Positions 18,807 to 27,877 of a DNA stretch of 47,717 nucleotides are shown here, one piece after another. The translations under genes and the position numbers were made by a program. This DNA comes from an uncultured Saprospiraceae bacterium. Its GTDB lineage: Bacteria; Bacteroidota; Bacteroidia; Chitinophagales; Saprospiraceae. The first letter of the stretch is position 1; every line of letters starts with the position of its first letter. Under the pieces are notes generated by a model. That model worked only from the letters and a program-made list of their open reading frames with translations, did no database searches and was not told the origin of the DNA. The stretch is taken from positions 1 to 47,717 of the forward strand of contig CALFDU010000144.1 in NCBI GenBank assembly GCA_937950315.1, written 5' to 3'.

Positions 18807-20014
18807 TGGCAGAATGGAACTTAGGGACCGATCGCAAGAAAGGTATCCGAAAAGAAACCGAAAAAGCGATATTGGTAGGACTCGTTATGCAGAATCAAAC
18901 GGCAGAACAAGCCCAAGAATATATGGACGAACTCGAGTTTCTAGCCATGACTGCAGGAGCTAAAACCGTAAAGCGCTTTGTTCAAAAACTTCAACATCCT
19001 CATAAGTCCACCTTTGTTGGAAAAGGAAAAGTAGAAGAAATCGAACTATATATAGAACATCATGATGTTGATATGGTCATCTTCGATGATGACCTCACTG
19101 GAAAACAAACCAATATCCTCGAAGAAATTTTTAAAGTCAAAATCATTGATCGTAGCACACTGATCCTTGATATTTTTGCAAGTCGTGCACAGACTGCTCA
19201 AGCCAAAACCCAAGTCGAACTTGCACAGATGCAATACATGCTACCAAGATTGAGAGGTCTGTGGGATCACCTAGAAAGACAACGTGGGGGTATCGGAATG
19301 CGTGGACCAGGGGAGATGGAAATAGAGACGGATAGAAGGATTGTAAGAGATAAGATCTCCCAACTAAAAAAGAAGTTGGACAAAATCGACTTGCAAAACC
19401 AAACACAAAGAAAAAATAGAGGCCAGTTAATCAGAGTCGCCTTGGTAGGATACACCAATGTTGGTAAATCAACCTTGATGAACCTCTTGAGCAAATCTCA
19501 AGTTTTTGCAGAAAACAAATTGTTTGCCACCTTGGACACAACAGTGCGTAAAGTTGTATTTGGTTCCATGCCTTTTTTGCTTTCTGACACCGTGGGATTT
19601 ATAAGAAAATTACCTCACCATCTGGTTGAATCATTTAAGTCAACACTGGACGAAGTCAGAGAAAGCGATATAATCATTCATGTTGCAGATATGGCCCACC
19701 CACAATACCAAGACCATATCGATACAGTCAACAAAACATTGAAAGACCTGAACGTAGGCGAAAAACCTACCTTAATGGTTTTTAATAAATTGGATCTATA
19801 TAGAAAATTGAACTTTGATGATCTTTTGGATGAGGAAACCAAAACAGATATCCTCACCGAATTAAGAGAGAACCAACAAAACGCAACCGAACATCCAGTT
19901 ATTTTTATCTCGGCTCAAGAGAAAGAAAATATGACCACCTTCAGAGACATCCTCGGAGATATGGTCAGCAAACAATATGAAATAAGATATCCTTACCAGA
20001 CCAAAACTTGGTAA
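18806..20014 (+). CDS. hflX: Ribosome-associated GTPase HflX
   Basis: A 402-residue GTPase that binds 50S subunits and splits or rescues stalled ribosomes. The N-terminal HflX domain (about 20-190) includes STFVGKGKVEEIE, IFDDDLTGKQ, DRSTLILDIFASRAQT and the glycine-rich GGIGMRGPGEMEIETDRR. The G domain follows: P-loop VGYTNVGKSTLMN (about 213-225), G3 DTVGFIRKLPHHLVESFKST (about 259), and G4 NKLD (about 327). A short C-terminal tail ends YPYQTKTW. It is coupled by a one-base overlap to the DUF4292 gene. Confidence 0.97.
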   Translation: MAEWNLGTDRKKGIRKETEKAILVGLVMQNQTAEQAQEYMDELEFLAMTAGAKTVKRFVQKLQHPHKSTFVGKGKVEEIELYIEHHDVDMVIFDDDLTGKQTNILEEIFKVKIIDRSTLILDIFASRAQTAQAKTQVELAQMQYMLPRLRGLWDHLERQRGGIGMRGPGEMEIETDRRIVRDKISQLKKKLDKIDLQNQTQRKNRGQLIRVALVGYTNVGKSTLMNLLSKSQVFAENKLFATLDTTVRKVVFGSMPFLLSDTVGFIRKLPHHLVESFKSTLDEVRESDIIIHVADMAHPQYQDHIDTVNKTLKDLNVGEKPTLMVFNKLDLYRKLNFDDLLDEETKTDILTELRENQQNATEHPVIFISAQEKENMTTFRDILGDMVSKQYEIRYPYQTKTW

Positions 20015-20040
20015 AAGTATCTCGCATAAATTAACGTAAT

Positions 20041-21141
20041 ATGAATCCATCTATACTTCAGAAGTATGCCAATCTTCTAGTAGACTATTGCCTGGAAATC
20101 AAGCCAGGTGAAAAATTATACATTGCCAGTTCGACAGCTGGAGAACCCCTTGTAAAGGAAGTGTTTAGAGCAGCAACGAAAGCAGGTGCTATAGTTGAAT
20201 ACAAGTTGTCTTTCAGCGAAGAGACTCGCATAAAAATGAAATATGCCGATGGCGATCAACTGACGCATCAACCAGTTTTGCATGCACATGCCATGGAGCA
20301 CTTTGATGCATATTTAGCCATACGTGCACCTCATAATTTGGTAGAGAACCACGATGTTGATAAGGCCAAAATGAAAATTAGGACGGCGGCCATGAAGTCA
20401 ATGTCTGACAACTACTTTAGAAGAACAGCCGATGGCTCTATGAAGAGATCATTGTGTCAATACCCAACACAAGCCAGTGCTCAGATGGCAGGCATGTCTC
20501 TCGAAGAATACACTGAGTTTGTTTTTAACGCTTGCCGCCTATTTGATGACAATCCAAAAAAATCATGGCTGCAAGTCAGAGAAGATCAACAGCACATCGT
20601 AGATTACCTAAATAAAGTAGATAAGCTGCAGTACATAACCAATGGGACAGATATTTCATTCAGCGTAAAAAATCGAACATGGATCAATTCCGATGGTAGA
20701 TCCAATATGCCAAGTGGAGAAGTATTTACTGGACCAGTTGAAGAGTCAGTCAATGGTACTGTCTACTTTAATTTCCCATCTGTTTTTTCAAGTAGGCCGG
20801 TGAAAGGGATTACGCTTGAAGTGAAAGAAGGTAAGGTGATGAAGTGGCAAGCAGAAGAAGGACAAGAATTGCTCGATGAAATTTTTGAGATTCCTGGAGC
20901 GAGGTATTTTGGTGAGGTAGCCATCGGTACCAACTACAATATCCAGCAGGCAACCAAAAACATCCTTTTTGATGAAAAAATAGGAGGTACCATCCATATG
21001 GCCATCGGTCAATCCTATATTCAGACTGGCGGAAAAAATAAATCTGCAATCCACTGGGATATGATCACAGACATGAGTAAAGGCGGCCAGATTGTCGCGG
21101 ACGGGAAGTTAATCTATGAAAATGGGAAATTTCTTTTCTAA
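20041..21141 (+). CDS. M29-family aminopeptidase (AmpS/AmpT-like)
   Basis: A 366-residue cytoplasmic metallo-aminopeptidase. The family metal-binding residues lie in the second half, in recognisable contexts: Glu in SGEVFTGPVEESVNGT, Glu in GARYFGEVAIGTN, His in GTIHMAIGQSY, and His and Asp in SAIHWDMITDM. The N-terminal domain starts LQKYANLLVDYCLEIKPGEK, usual for the family. No signal peptide. It is separated from hflX by 26 bases and may be transcribed with it. Family function is removal of N-terminal amino acids from peptides with a two-metal centre; specificity is not readable here. Confidence 0.92.
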   Translation: MNPSILQKYANLLVDYCLEIKPGEKLYIASSTAGEPLVKEVFRAATKAGAIVEYKLSFSEETRIKMKYADGDQLTHQPVLHAHAMEHFDAYLAIRAPHNLVENHDVDKAKMKIRTAAMKSMSDNYFRRTADGSMKRSLCQYPTQASAQMAGMSLEEYTEFVFNACRLFDDNPKKSWLQVREDQQHIVDYLNKVDKLQYITNGTDISFSVKNRTWINSDGRSNMPSGEVFTGPVEESVNGTVYFNFPSVFSSRPVKGITLEVKEGKVMKWQAEEGQELLDEIFEIPGARYFGEVAIGTNYNIQQATKNILFDEKIGGTIHMAIGQSYIQTGGKNKSAIHWDMITDMSKGGQIVADGKLIYENGKFLF

Positions 21142-21194
21142 CATTAAACTTTTGGGCAATTTCAACGTCTAAAGATGATACAAAACAAGAAATA

Positions 21195-23657
21195 ATGAAT
21201 AAAGCCTTACTAAGCTTCCTTATATTTTTATTGTCAATTTCAATGAATTTTGGGCAAAGACCAGGCGGGCCGGGTGGTCCTGGAGGTAAAATGCCTTCCA
21301 TAACGATAAAAGGAAAAGTACTCGATGGTGAAACAAACGCTCCATTGGAATTTGCAACTATCACAATAAATAGTTTGAGAGATGGGCAAGTTGTAACTGG
21401 AGGATTGACGGACGCCGACGGTAGTTTTAGTTTTCAATCTAGACCGGGAAGGTTTAAAGCGACCATTGATTTTCTTTCATACGAATCAGTAGTCATTGAT
21501 CCGGTTCCATTTGAAAGAGGTCAAAGAGAAATAGATCTTGGTGAAGTGACATTATCATTGTCAGGAGAGGTCATTGAAGGGGTAGAAATCAGAGCTGAAA
21601 AATCTGAGACTATATACAAACTTGACAAAAGAATATTTACTGTCGGAAAAGATCTTGCCAACGCAGGTGGTTCCGCTGAAGAAGTTTTAGACAATGTGCC
21701 TAGTCTTACTGTCGATATAGATGGCAATGTGAATCTTCGTGGAAGTGCCAATGTAAGAATGTTGATCAATGGCCAACCTTCTTCATTGTTGAGGTCAGGC
21801 AATATGAATGGACTGCGTTCAATCCAAGCTTCAAGTATCGATAGAATAGAAGTGATCACCAACCCTTCTGCCAAGTACGAAGCAGAAGGCGAAGCAGGAA
21901 TCATTAATATTATTTTAAAGAAGGAAGAAAAGAAAGGATTTAACGGCGCCTTCAATTTGGGATTTGGTTATCCAATAAGATATGATGCTGGCGCCCAATT
22001 GAATTTTAGAAAAGAAAAAATAAATTTCTTTGTTAATTATTCGAGTGGCTATAGATTTAATCCAGGAGGTACAGAAGAATTTAGTAGACAACTCATAGAT
22101 GATTACTATAGAAGGTCATACTTAGACCTAGATAGAAATAGAGAAAGTCGCAACAATAGAATCCGTGCAGGATTTGATTATTTCTTAACAAAAAATCAAA
22201 CACTGACCTTTGCGGGTTCCTATGGTTTTTCCAACGATGATAACTTGAACAAGGTCAATTATATCGATTCATTGGAACAAAATAACAATGTGGAGTTTTT
22301 TCAGACTACTCAAAGAGAAGACAACGAATTGGAAGATGAAGTCAATCAAGAATATTCGTTGACCTATGTGAATGATTTTGGAAGAAAAGGCCAAGAACTT
22401 AAGGCAATTATTCAATACGATCAAAGTGGCGAAACTGAGTTTTCTGACATTACGCAAAGTCTCAATGGAAATTTACTTGAAAACTTTCAAGAAGTTGATA
22501 TCAATGAAAATCAAATCAACCGTTTAGGTCAAATCGATTATTCTAAAGAATTAGAAAATGACTTCCAGATTGAAATGGGTTTACGTACCAATCTCCGAAC
22601 AATCACCAATGATTATAAGGTAAACCAAATAGAAGACAATCAAACAACAGCTGTCGATTCGTTAACCGATGATTTTGAATACAATGAAAATATCTATGCA
22701 GCTTATTCTACCTTATCAAAAACCTGGAATGAAAAATTTAGCCTTCAATTAGGAGTAAGATTTGAGCACACGACGATTGCCACGGAATTTCAAAATGGCA
22801 GCGATCAGGATACGAGCTACAATTATTTTAGAGCTTTCCCTTCTGCATTTTTTACTTACAATATCGATAAGAAAAATGCAATTCAAGTTAGTTATAGTAA
22901 TAGAATTCAGAGACCACGTTTCTGGTTCCTGAATCCATTTTTGACACTTTCAGATGACAGAAATAGATTTGAAGGAAACCCAAAGTTATTGCCTCAATAT
23001 ACTGACTCATACGAGGTAGGATATATCAGATATCTAGACAAAGGTTCTCTTGCAGCAAATGTGTTTTACAAATTCACCTCAGATGTGATCACGAGAGTAC
23101 GTACCATCAATCCTGATGGATCAACTACCTCTTTCCCTATCAATCTGAGTGAAGAAATAAGCTACGGTCTTGATGTTTCTGCCAATTATGATTTAACCAA
23201 GTGGTTGAGACTAGATGGAAATGTCAATTTCTTCAATTACAACCAATCAGCTGATGGAGGACAATTTGGAATCGATGCGTCTGATGTTTCATGGTTTGGT
23301 AGAGTAGGGGCAAGAGTGAAATTTTGGGACAATGCAAGTCTTCAGACTCGATTTAACTATAGAGCACCCAGAGAAACGATTCAAGGTTTAAGAAAGTCAA
23401 TTTATACTGTTGATCTTGGTATAAGCAAAGATTTTCTTGATAACAATCTTACTGTCACGCTGAGTAGCAGAGACTTGCTTAATTCACGTAAAAGAAGATA
23501 CATTATCGACCTTCCTGATTACTATGCTGAAGGAGAATCTCAATGGCGAACTGCTGGTGTGATGTTGAACCTAAGCTATCGGATCAATCAGAAGAAGCAA
23601 AGAGGCGGAAACAGATCTAGAGGCGGAGATCAAGGCGGAGGAGATGGCGATTTTTAA
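21195..23657 (+). CDS. Outer-membrane beta-barrel protein, TonB-receptor-like (plug + OMP_b-brl_3)
   Basis: An 820-residue exported protein with signal peptide (MNKALLSFLIFLLSISMNFG) and the usual Bacteroidota architecture. A carboxypeptidase-regulatory-like domain (about 35-112, KGKVLDGETNAPLEFATITI) is followed by a plug domain (about 128-230, AEEVLDNVPSLTVDIDGNVN ... RIEVITNPSAKYEAEGEAGI). A large C-terminal barrel follows, with alternating aromatic strands (for example AIQVSYSNRIQRPRFWFLNP). The barrel ends in phenylalanine, typical of BAM-assembled proteins. Glycine-rich patches flank the folded part: RPGGPGGPGG just after the signal, and an Arg/Gly-rich tail (about 797-820). No TonB box is clear. 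The substrate is unknown; no SusD partner is adjacent, so polysaccharide import is not supported. Confidence 0.92.
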   Translation: MNKALLSFLIFLLSISMNFGQRPGGPGGPGGKMPSITIKGKVLDGETNAPLEFATITINSLRDGQVVTGGLTDADGSFSFQSRPGRFKATIDFLSYESVVIDPVPFERGQREIDLGEVTLSLSGEVIEGVEIRAEKSETIYKLDKRIFTVGKDLANAGGSAEEVLDNVPSLTVDIDGNVNLRGSANVRMLINGQPSSLLRSGNMNGLRSIQASSIDRIEVITNPSAKYEAEGEAGIINIILKKEEKKGFNGAFNLGFGYPIRYDAGAQLNFRKEKINFFVNYSSGYRFNPGGTEEFSRQLIDDYYRRSYLDLDRNRESRNNRIRAGFDYFLTKNQTLTFAGSYGFSNDDNLNKVNYIDSLEQNNNVEFFQTTQREDNELEDEVNQEYSLTYVNDFGRKGQELKAIIQYDQSGETEFSDITQSLNGNLLENFQEVDINENQINRLGQIDYSKELENDFQIEMGLRTNLRTITNDYKVNQIEDNQTTAVDSLTDDFEYNENIYAAYSTLSKTWNEKFSLQLGVRFEHTTIATEFQNGSDQDTSYNYFRAFPSAFFTYNIDKKNAIQVSYSNRIQRPRFWFLNPFLTLSDDRNRFEGNPKLLPQYTDSYEVGYIRYLDKGSLAANVFYKFTSDVITRVRTINPDGSTTSFPINLSEEISYGLDVSANYDLTKWLRLDGNVNFFNYNQSADGGQFGIDASDVSWFGRVGARVKFWDNASLQTRFNYRAPRETIQGLRKSIYTVDLGISKDFLDNNLTVTLSSRDLLNSRKRRYIIDLPDYYAEGESQWRTAGVMLNLSYRINQKKQRGGNRSRGGDQGGGDGDF

Positions 23658-23853
23658 TTGCTTTTCTCTCATTAGCGGTGGTCTTACCGACTATATACAT
23701 TTTTTATAGGACTCATACTCCAAGCTTTAATAGGTGAAGCAATGTATTGAAACCAAAGAATAGCCTATTATTTAGCAATACTGCCTCAAAACTCAAGAGG
23801 ATACAATACAATGTCATCTAGTCCATTCGAAGATAAAAAGGCCTTAATTGAAT

Positions 23854-23894
23854 AATTCTAACTACTTGTAAATCAAGCAGTTAGAATTATTTTT
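23854..23894 (+). terminator. Intrinsic terminator after the outer-membrane barrel gene
   Basis: A stem of 14 pairs with one A-C mismatch (23854-23868 with 23874-23888) and a 5-base loop is followed by ATTTTT. It lies about 200 bases after the stop of the barrel gene. Confidence 0.65.
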
Positions 23895-23988
23895 AAAATT
23901 GTTGTCTTTGTTGTGTGACTTTCTTCCTATTTCCACGTCTCAAGAGTAATTATCTATGGGAGAGAAAATCCAGGAATACAGCCAAATC

Positions 23989-24015
23989 GAGATGCAATGA
24001 TGCAGCTCTTTTTTT
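23989..24015 (+). terminator. Weak second terminator candidate
   Basis: A 7-bp interrupted stem (23989-23996 with 24001-24008, 4-base loop, one mismatch) is followed by seven T. It lies just before the convergent DUF1761 gene end and may be a back-up terminator. Confidence 0.35.
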
Positions 24016-24030
24016 ATGCCCTATATCATC

Positions 24031-24450
24031 TTAGCTTTCCTTATACTTTCTCCATCCTCCGAGGATCAAACCCAACACAGCAAAGTGTACCAACGTCTCA
24101 CCTCCATCGATCCATGTATGATCAAATGACTTAAAAGCAAAGGCGTTATGCGTGAAAGTACTCATGAAATTGAAGCCAACACCTAACATCAATGCAATCA
24201 ATAAACCATTGATTGCCGATTCTACTGGAATCTTTGTAAAAACCCAAGCCATGCATATGCAGGTTATAACAGATCCGATCGTGGCAATAATATATGGAGT
24301 AGATGTTTCATTTTTTTCAATGAACTCCATGGTCAAATCATTGGCTGCCATCCATTGTTCAGCAAAAATACCATACCATGTTGCACCTACTACCATTGAT
24401 AAAATAATACAGACAAGTACAGCCCAAGGATTGATTACTAGTTTGCGCAT
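24031..24450 (-). CDS. DUF1761 family four-helix membrane protein
   Basis: A 139-residue inner-membrane protein with four hydrophobic helices (about 8-30, 53-72, 79-100 and 115-133). The family-like opening NPWAVLVCIILSMVVGATWYGIFAEQW and its small size fit DUF1761, whose function is unknown. The gene stands 23 bases downstream of the Gfo/Idh/MocA gene on the same strand, so read-through expression is possible. Confidence 0.75.
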   Translation of the reverse strand: MRKLVINPWAVLVCIILSMVVGATWYGIFAEQWMAANDLTMEFIEKNETSTPYIIATIGSVITCICMAWVFTKIPVESAINGLLIALMLGVGFNFMSTFTHNAFAFKSFDHTWIDGGETLVHFAVLGLILGGWRKYKES

Positions 24451-24473
24451 AGTTTTGATTTAAAGATTAATAA

Positions 24474-25625
24474 TTATAGATCGACCCACTTGGCGTCGCT
24501 CTGGCCACTCTCAATTACTTTATAGATAAATTCCATTCCTCTTACTCCGTCATCTATCGAAGGATAATCCGTGTAAATTTCTTCCACCTCTCTTCCTTCA
24601 TCTCGAGCAGAAATACATTCTGCAACGTTGCGATAAATATTTGCGAAAGCTTCAATATAACCTTCTGGATGCCCCGCCGGAATTCTTGTATGTGCCTGCG
24701 CTGCTTCTGATAGTGGTCCCACACCCGTTCTCAATATTTGTTTTGGCTTGTCGGCCCATTTAACTTCTAGATCATTGGGATACATCTGTGACCATTCTAG
24801 TCCAGCAAGCTCTCCATATATTTTTATCCGCAGATTGTTTTCTTCACCCGCTGCTATTTGACTTGCAAACAAGATTCCTCTTGCGCCATTGTCCAATCTG
24901 ATCAATACATTTCCATCATCATCCAGCAGTCTGCCTTTCACCACCGTGCTTATATCAGCACACATGGCAACGATACGTGATCCCGTAATGTATTCTGCTA
25001 GGTTTTCTGCATGTGTACCGATGTCACCCATTGCGCCCGCTATTCCTGATCGCTTTGGATCAGTACGCCATGCCGCTTGCTTTTGGTCTGTAGACTCAAG
25101 AAAGCTAGACAACCAGCCTTGAGAATATTCCACAACAACCTTCCTTATTTTACCTAGTTTGCCTTTTTGAATCATATCCTTGGCCTCCTTGACCATTGGA
25201 TATCCCGTATAGTTGTGTGTGAGTCCAAAAATCAACCCAGACGCTTTCACTGCGTCTCGCAATTTATAAGATTCTTCAAGGTCAAAGCACAATGGTTTGT
25301 CGCAAACCACATGAAATCCATGCTCGATTGCCTTCATGGCTGGAGGGTAATGCACATGGTTGGGTGTAACTATAGACACAAAATCCATCCGCACATCTGC
25401 AGGTAGTTTGGCCTCCGTTTCAATCATCGTATTGAAGTCAGGATAAACCCTCGATGGATCAAGAAAAAACTCTTCTCCAGAAGCTTTAGATTTTTCTGGA
25501 TTGCTAGAAAAAGCCCCACAGACCAATTCTATTTTTCCATCCAATGCAGCCGCCATTCTATGTACGGCTCCGATGAAAGCTCCCTGGCCTCCACCAATCA
25601 TACCCATTCTGATTTTTCTTTTCAT
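24474..25625 (-). CDS. Gfo/Idh/MocA family NAD(P)-dependent oxidoreductase
   Basis: A 383-residue cytoplasmic sugar-type dehydrogenase. The Rossmann domain begins RMGMIGGGQGAFIGAVHR (nucleotide-binding GxGxxx variant), and the family lysine lies in HVVCDKPLCFDL (near residue 110), where the more common EKP reads DKP. The C-terminal alpha/beta domain includes GIAGAMGDIGTHAENLAEYI, the usual substrate/His region, and AGHPEGYIEAFANIYRN. The family oxidises or epimerises sugars, inositols and related compounds; the substrate is not determined. The N-terminus has no Tat or Sec signal. The start codon overlaps the upstream membrane-protein stop by 4 bases (ATGA), indicating translational coupling. 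Confidence 0.93.
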   Translation of the reverse strand: MKRKIRMGMIGGGQGAFIGAVHRMAAALDGKIELVCGAFSSNPEKSKASGEEFFLDPSRVYPDFNTMIETEAKLPADVRMDFVSIVTPNHVHYPPAMKAIEHGFHVVCDKPLCFDLEESYKLRDAVKASGLIFGLTHNYTGYPMVKEAKDMIQKGKLGKIRKVVVEYSQGWLSSFLESTDQKQAAWRTDPKRSGIAGAMGDIGTHAENLAEYITGSRIVAMCADISTVVKGRLLDDDGNVLIRLDNGARGILFASQIAAGEENNLRIKIYGELAGLEWSQMYPNDLEVKWADKPKQILRTGVGPLSEAAQAHTRIPAGHPEGYIEAFANIYRNVAECISARDEGREVEEIYTDYPSIDDGVRGMEFIYKVIESGQSDAKWVDL

Positions 25626-26593
25626 AATATAAGGTCAAATTGAAATAAGATAATGAATACTACAAGAGATAAATGTAGTAACTCTGCTACCAATAATTTC
25701 TTGGTTACAAACAACAACATGGTAAATAATATTGAAAGTGGTATAACCAATGTAGTAAGATGTTGCGCATACAATGCTGATGTGAAAAACATCATCGGCA
25801 AGGTGTATAAGATTAGAATAAAGAGAAGCGTAACTATTTTTTGTGTTTTTACACTTTTCTTTTTCCGTAATTTACTCTGATTCAAAATGATGTAAATTAG
25901 AATCAAAGCCAACGAGCCCAATCCTATCCAAGTATTTATTGCTAGGTTTTTATTGACGGAAGGCAATTGCACGTTTGGATTAAAGAAATGCAAAAAGCCA
26001 TCTTTGTTTCTATCTAAGGAAAGTACTACCGCCAAAATAAATGGAGTGAGCATGCCTACTGTCCCTTGTAAAAATTCTTTGAGATTGACATCACGTAAGA
26101 TCAACAGAGCTTGAATGATGAAAATGATCAATATCAGAAAATGAGGCACTATCAAGAAACTGATCCCGCAATAAAAACCCGACATGAACATCGCTCGTAT
26201 TGGCTTGTAGGTTTTATATATTTTGGTCAGCTGTATCAACATCAGCAAAATGAAAGTATTTGCAATCATGATTGGGTGAAGTTGAAGAAACTGAGGGATC
26301 AGACAAGATCCAGCCGAAAACAAAAGCCCTGCTAACAAACTATTTTTTGTGTTTAGTTTATTGTTGTTGACGAAGTAGTTGACCATATTGGCCTGAACAA
26401 ATATCAACAACACAGCAAGGAATGAAAGTGCTCTAGGCGATAGTCCCGTATATAAAAAATCTAGCATCGGACTCACCCCAACCAATGAATCGTAATTAGG
26501 TGGATTGATAAAAGAATTCAACCTGAGGATGCAGATATAAGGAATCAGCAACAGATTGTTAATAAAGATATTTTGTAAGAATAATTTTATCAA
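25622..26593 (-). CDS. Polytopic membrane protein, DUF6427-like
   Basis: A 323-residue protein made almost entirely of about nine hydrophobic helices, with short loops. The order of features (NNNKLNTKNSLLAGLLFS, HPIMIANTFILLMLIQLTKI, YCGISFLIVPHFLILIIFII) resembles DUF6427 of Bacteroidota, but I judge this from memory of the family pattern. No transport or catalytic motif stands out. It overlaps the Gfo/Idh/MocA start by 4 bases and is the first gene of that pair. Confidence 0.7.
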   Translation of the reverse strand: MIKLFLQNIFINNLLLIPYICILRLNSFINPPNYDSLVGVSPMLDFLYTGLSPRALSFLAVLLIFVQANMVNYFVNNNKLNTKNSLLAGLLFSAGSCLIPQFLQLHPIMIANTFILLMLIQLTKIYKTYKPIRAMFMSGFYCGISFLIVPHFLILIIFIIQALLILRDVNLKEFLQGTVGMLTPFILAVVLSLDRNKDGFLHFFNPNVQLPSVNKNLAINTWIGLGSLALILIYIILNQSKLRKKKSVKTQKIVTLLFILILYTLPMMFFTSALYAQHLTTLVIPLSILFTMLLFVTKKLLVAELLHLSLVVFIILFQFDLIL

Positions 26594-26781
26594 GAGCTAC
26601 AGTCGTTTGTCAACTCCGAAAGTAGCGATTTTAACTAGGATTTTAAGCTAGTAGGATTGAAATTTGTAATAGCAACTTTAATGCATATAAATATTTAGTG
26701 GTCTGATGGAGATGTACCACATATGTTTAAGGCTGCGGCGCTTGCGTCATCGATCAATAAACACCAAGGTATGGGCATAAA

Positions 26782-26811
26782 AAAACCCTTGATCAGATGA
26801 TCAAGGGTTTT
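26782..26811. terminator. Bidirectional intrinsic terminator
   Basis: A perfect stem of at least 11 bp (26782-26792 with 26801-26811) has A-runs before and T-runs after on both strands. It is 24 bases from the stop of the minus-strand Cys/Lys-rich protein gene, which it most likely terminates. Confidence 0.78.
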
Positions 26812-26834
26812 AACCAATAAGTTTTTCTTTTTTA

Positions 26835-27284
26835 CTAGTTGGCTTTCTTAGCGCAAGCTTTTTTGCTTCCACCAGCACAACAAGCTTTTTTACCATCTTT
26901 GGCAGTCTTTGCGTCAGCTTTAGCATCGTCCATTGGAACGATGTCTGAAGTCGCTGATGCAGATGCAACAGATGAAAATGCTTTAGACTTAGTACAGTAT
27001 GAAACTTCGTCGTAACTTACTTTACCTGAAGTCGAGCAAACGTTCTTTTGAAAGAAGCTTACCGCTCCACTATCAGAACAAACTCTTTTCTGGATTGCTT
27101 CATCCGCTTCTGCAGCGATTTCAGCTTCTGCAAGAGCAGATGCTACTTGTGTAGCGTCAGTTGATTCAACTGAAGCAGATTTTTCTGTCTTTGTACAAGT
27201 TTTAGTGCAAGTTTTGCTACAAGATTGAGCAGAAGCCATACCAGCTACCAATACAAAAGAGAACATTAACATTAATTTCTTCAT
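26835..27284 (-). CDS. Small secreted Cys/Lys/Ala-rich protein of unknown function
   Basis: A 149-residue protein with a clear signal peptide (MKKLMLMFSFVLVAGMASAQ). The mature protein has nine cysteines in three zones. The N-terminal zone is SCSKTCTKTCTKTEK; the middle holds a doubled motif RVCSDSGAVSFFQKN / NVCSTSGKVSYDEVS followed by SYCTK; and the C-terminal zone is KKACCAGGSKKACAKKAN. Between them are alanine-rich acidic stretches (ALAEAEIAAEADEA, DDAKADAKTAKDG). No known domain recognised. The CxxxC and CC spacing could bind metal or form disulfides (inference). It has its own terminator and a good promoter candidate, which suggests strong independent expression. Confidence 0.85.
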   Translation of the reverse strand: MKKLMLMFSFVLVAGMASAQSCSKTCTKTCTKTEKSASVESTDATQVASALAEAEIAAEADEAIQKRVCSDSGAVSFFQKNVCSTSGKVSYDEVSYCTKSKAFSSVASASATSDIVPMDDAKADAKTAKDGKKACCAGGSKKACAKKAN

Positions 27285-27314
27285 GTTTATTTTTTTCTTG
27301 TTTTCCTAATATTT

Positions 27315-27342
27315 CAAAAATAAGGGAATTATTTGATTGAAA
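27315..27342 (-). promoter_or_regulatory. Candidate Bacteroidota promoter for the Cys/Lys-rich protein
   Basis: On the minus strand a perfect -7 box TATTTTTG (TAnnTTTG, 27315-27322) lies 31 bases before the ATG. A weak TTTC in place of TTTG (27339-27342) lies 16 bases upstream of it. An A-rich leader directly precedes the ATG, as in highly expressed Bacteroidota genes. Confidence 0.45.
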
Positions 27343-27424
27343 TCGCCCTTATTAAAACATTAACGCTCTGAAAACCAATATATTTGACATATAATTGAAA
27401 TTCATCATCCAAAATCTTAAAATT

Positions 27425-27877
27425 ATGGCCATGCCTCTTAGATTATTGATCTTTTCATTACTTATTTCCTTGACTTTTTCCTGCAAAACCCAACAAACCT
27501 TCACGCCTGAGACCTATGAAGGCAAGAAATTAACCTTTGGATCAGAAGGTGGATTTGCCGGTACAACCTCTGAACATTACATTTATGAGAATGGCCAGGT
27601 GTTCCGCTACCGCTCTAGAAAGGGAAGTACCCACGAATTAGGGAGAATAGATCAAGCAGTGGTTGATCAACTATTTCATAACTATAATGTCCTAGGGATT
27701 GCCAATTATGACTTGAATGATCCCGGAGATTTGACGTACTTTATCAAGATGCAAGATGGTGATCAGATGAATGCTGTCAAGTGGGGTGGAAGAAATGAAG
27801 AGACTCCGCCCATCGTCCTACAATATTTTAAAACACTAGGACAAATCGTAAACAAATATAAAACTGTAACAGAATGA
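27425..27877 (+). CDS. Small lipoprotein of unknown function
   Basis: A 150-residue lipoprotein; the ATG at 27425 (MAMPLRLLIFSLLISLTFSC, lipid Cys20) is chosen over an in-frame TTG 30 bases upstream. The mature part is predicted beta-rich: GKKLTFGSEGGFAGTTSEHY, YENGQVFRYRSRKGST, then a helix DQAVVDQLFHNYNVLGI. This pattern resembles small FAGT-type lipoproteins of Bacteroidota, but I do not know a named family. Its stop overlaps the start of the M4 metallopeptidase by 4 bases (ATGA), so the two are translationally coupled, and it could be a partner or inhibitor of that protease (inference only). Confidence 0.78.
   Translation: MAMPLRLLIFSLLISLTFSCKTQQTFTPETYEGKKLTFGSEGGFAGTTSEHYIYENGQVFRYRSRKGSTHELGRIDQAVVDQLFHNYNVLGIANYDLNDPGDLTYFIKMQDGDQMNAVKWGGRNEETPPIVLQYFKTLGQIVNKYKTVTE

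Larger units (their letters stand above)
23658..24030. other. 373-bp convergent intergenic region
   Basis: No gene seen beyond a 14-codon reading frame that looks accidental. It holds one strong and one weak terminator-like hairpin, listed separately, and otherwise AT-rich sequence without recognisable repeats. Confidence 0.5.

Noticed and set aside
21521-21955. 144-codon minus-strand reading frame inside the outer-membrane barrel gene
   Set aside because: Low-complexity Ser/Leu-rich translation, antisense to a conserved plug domain.
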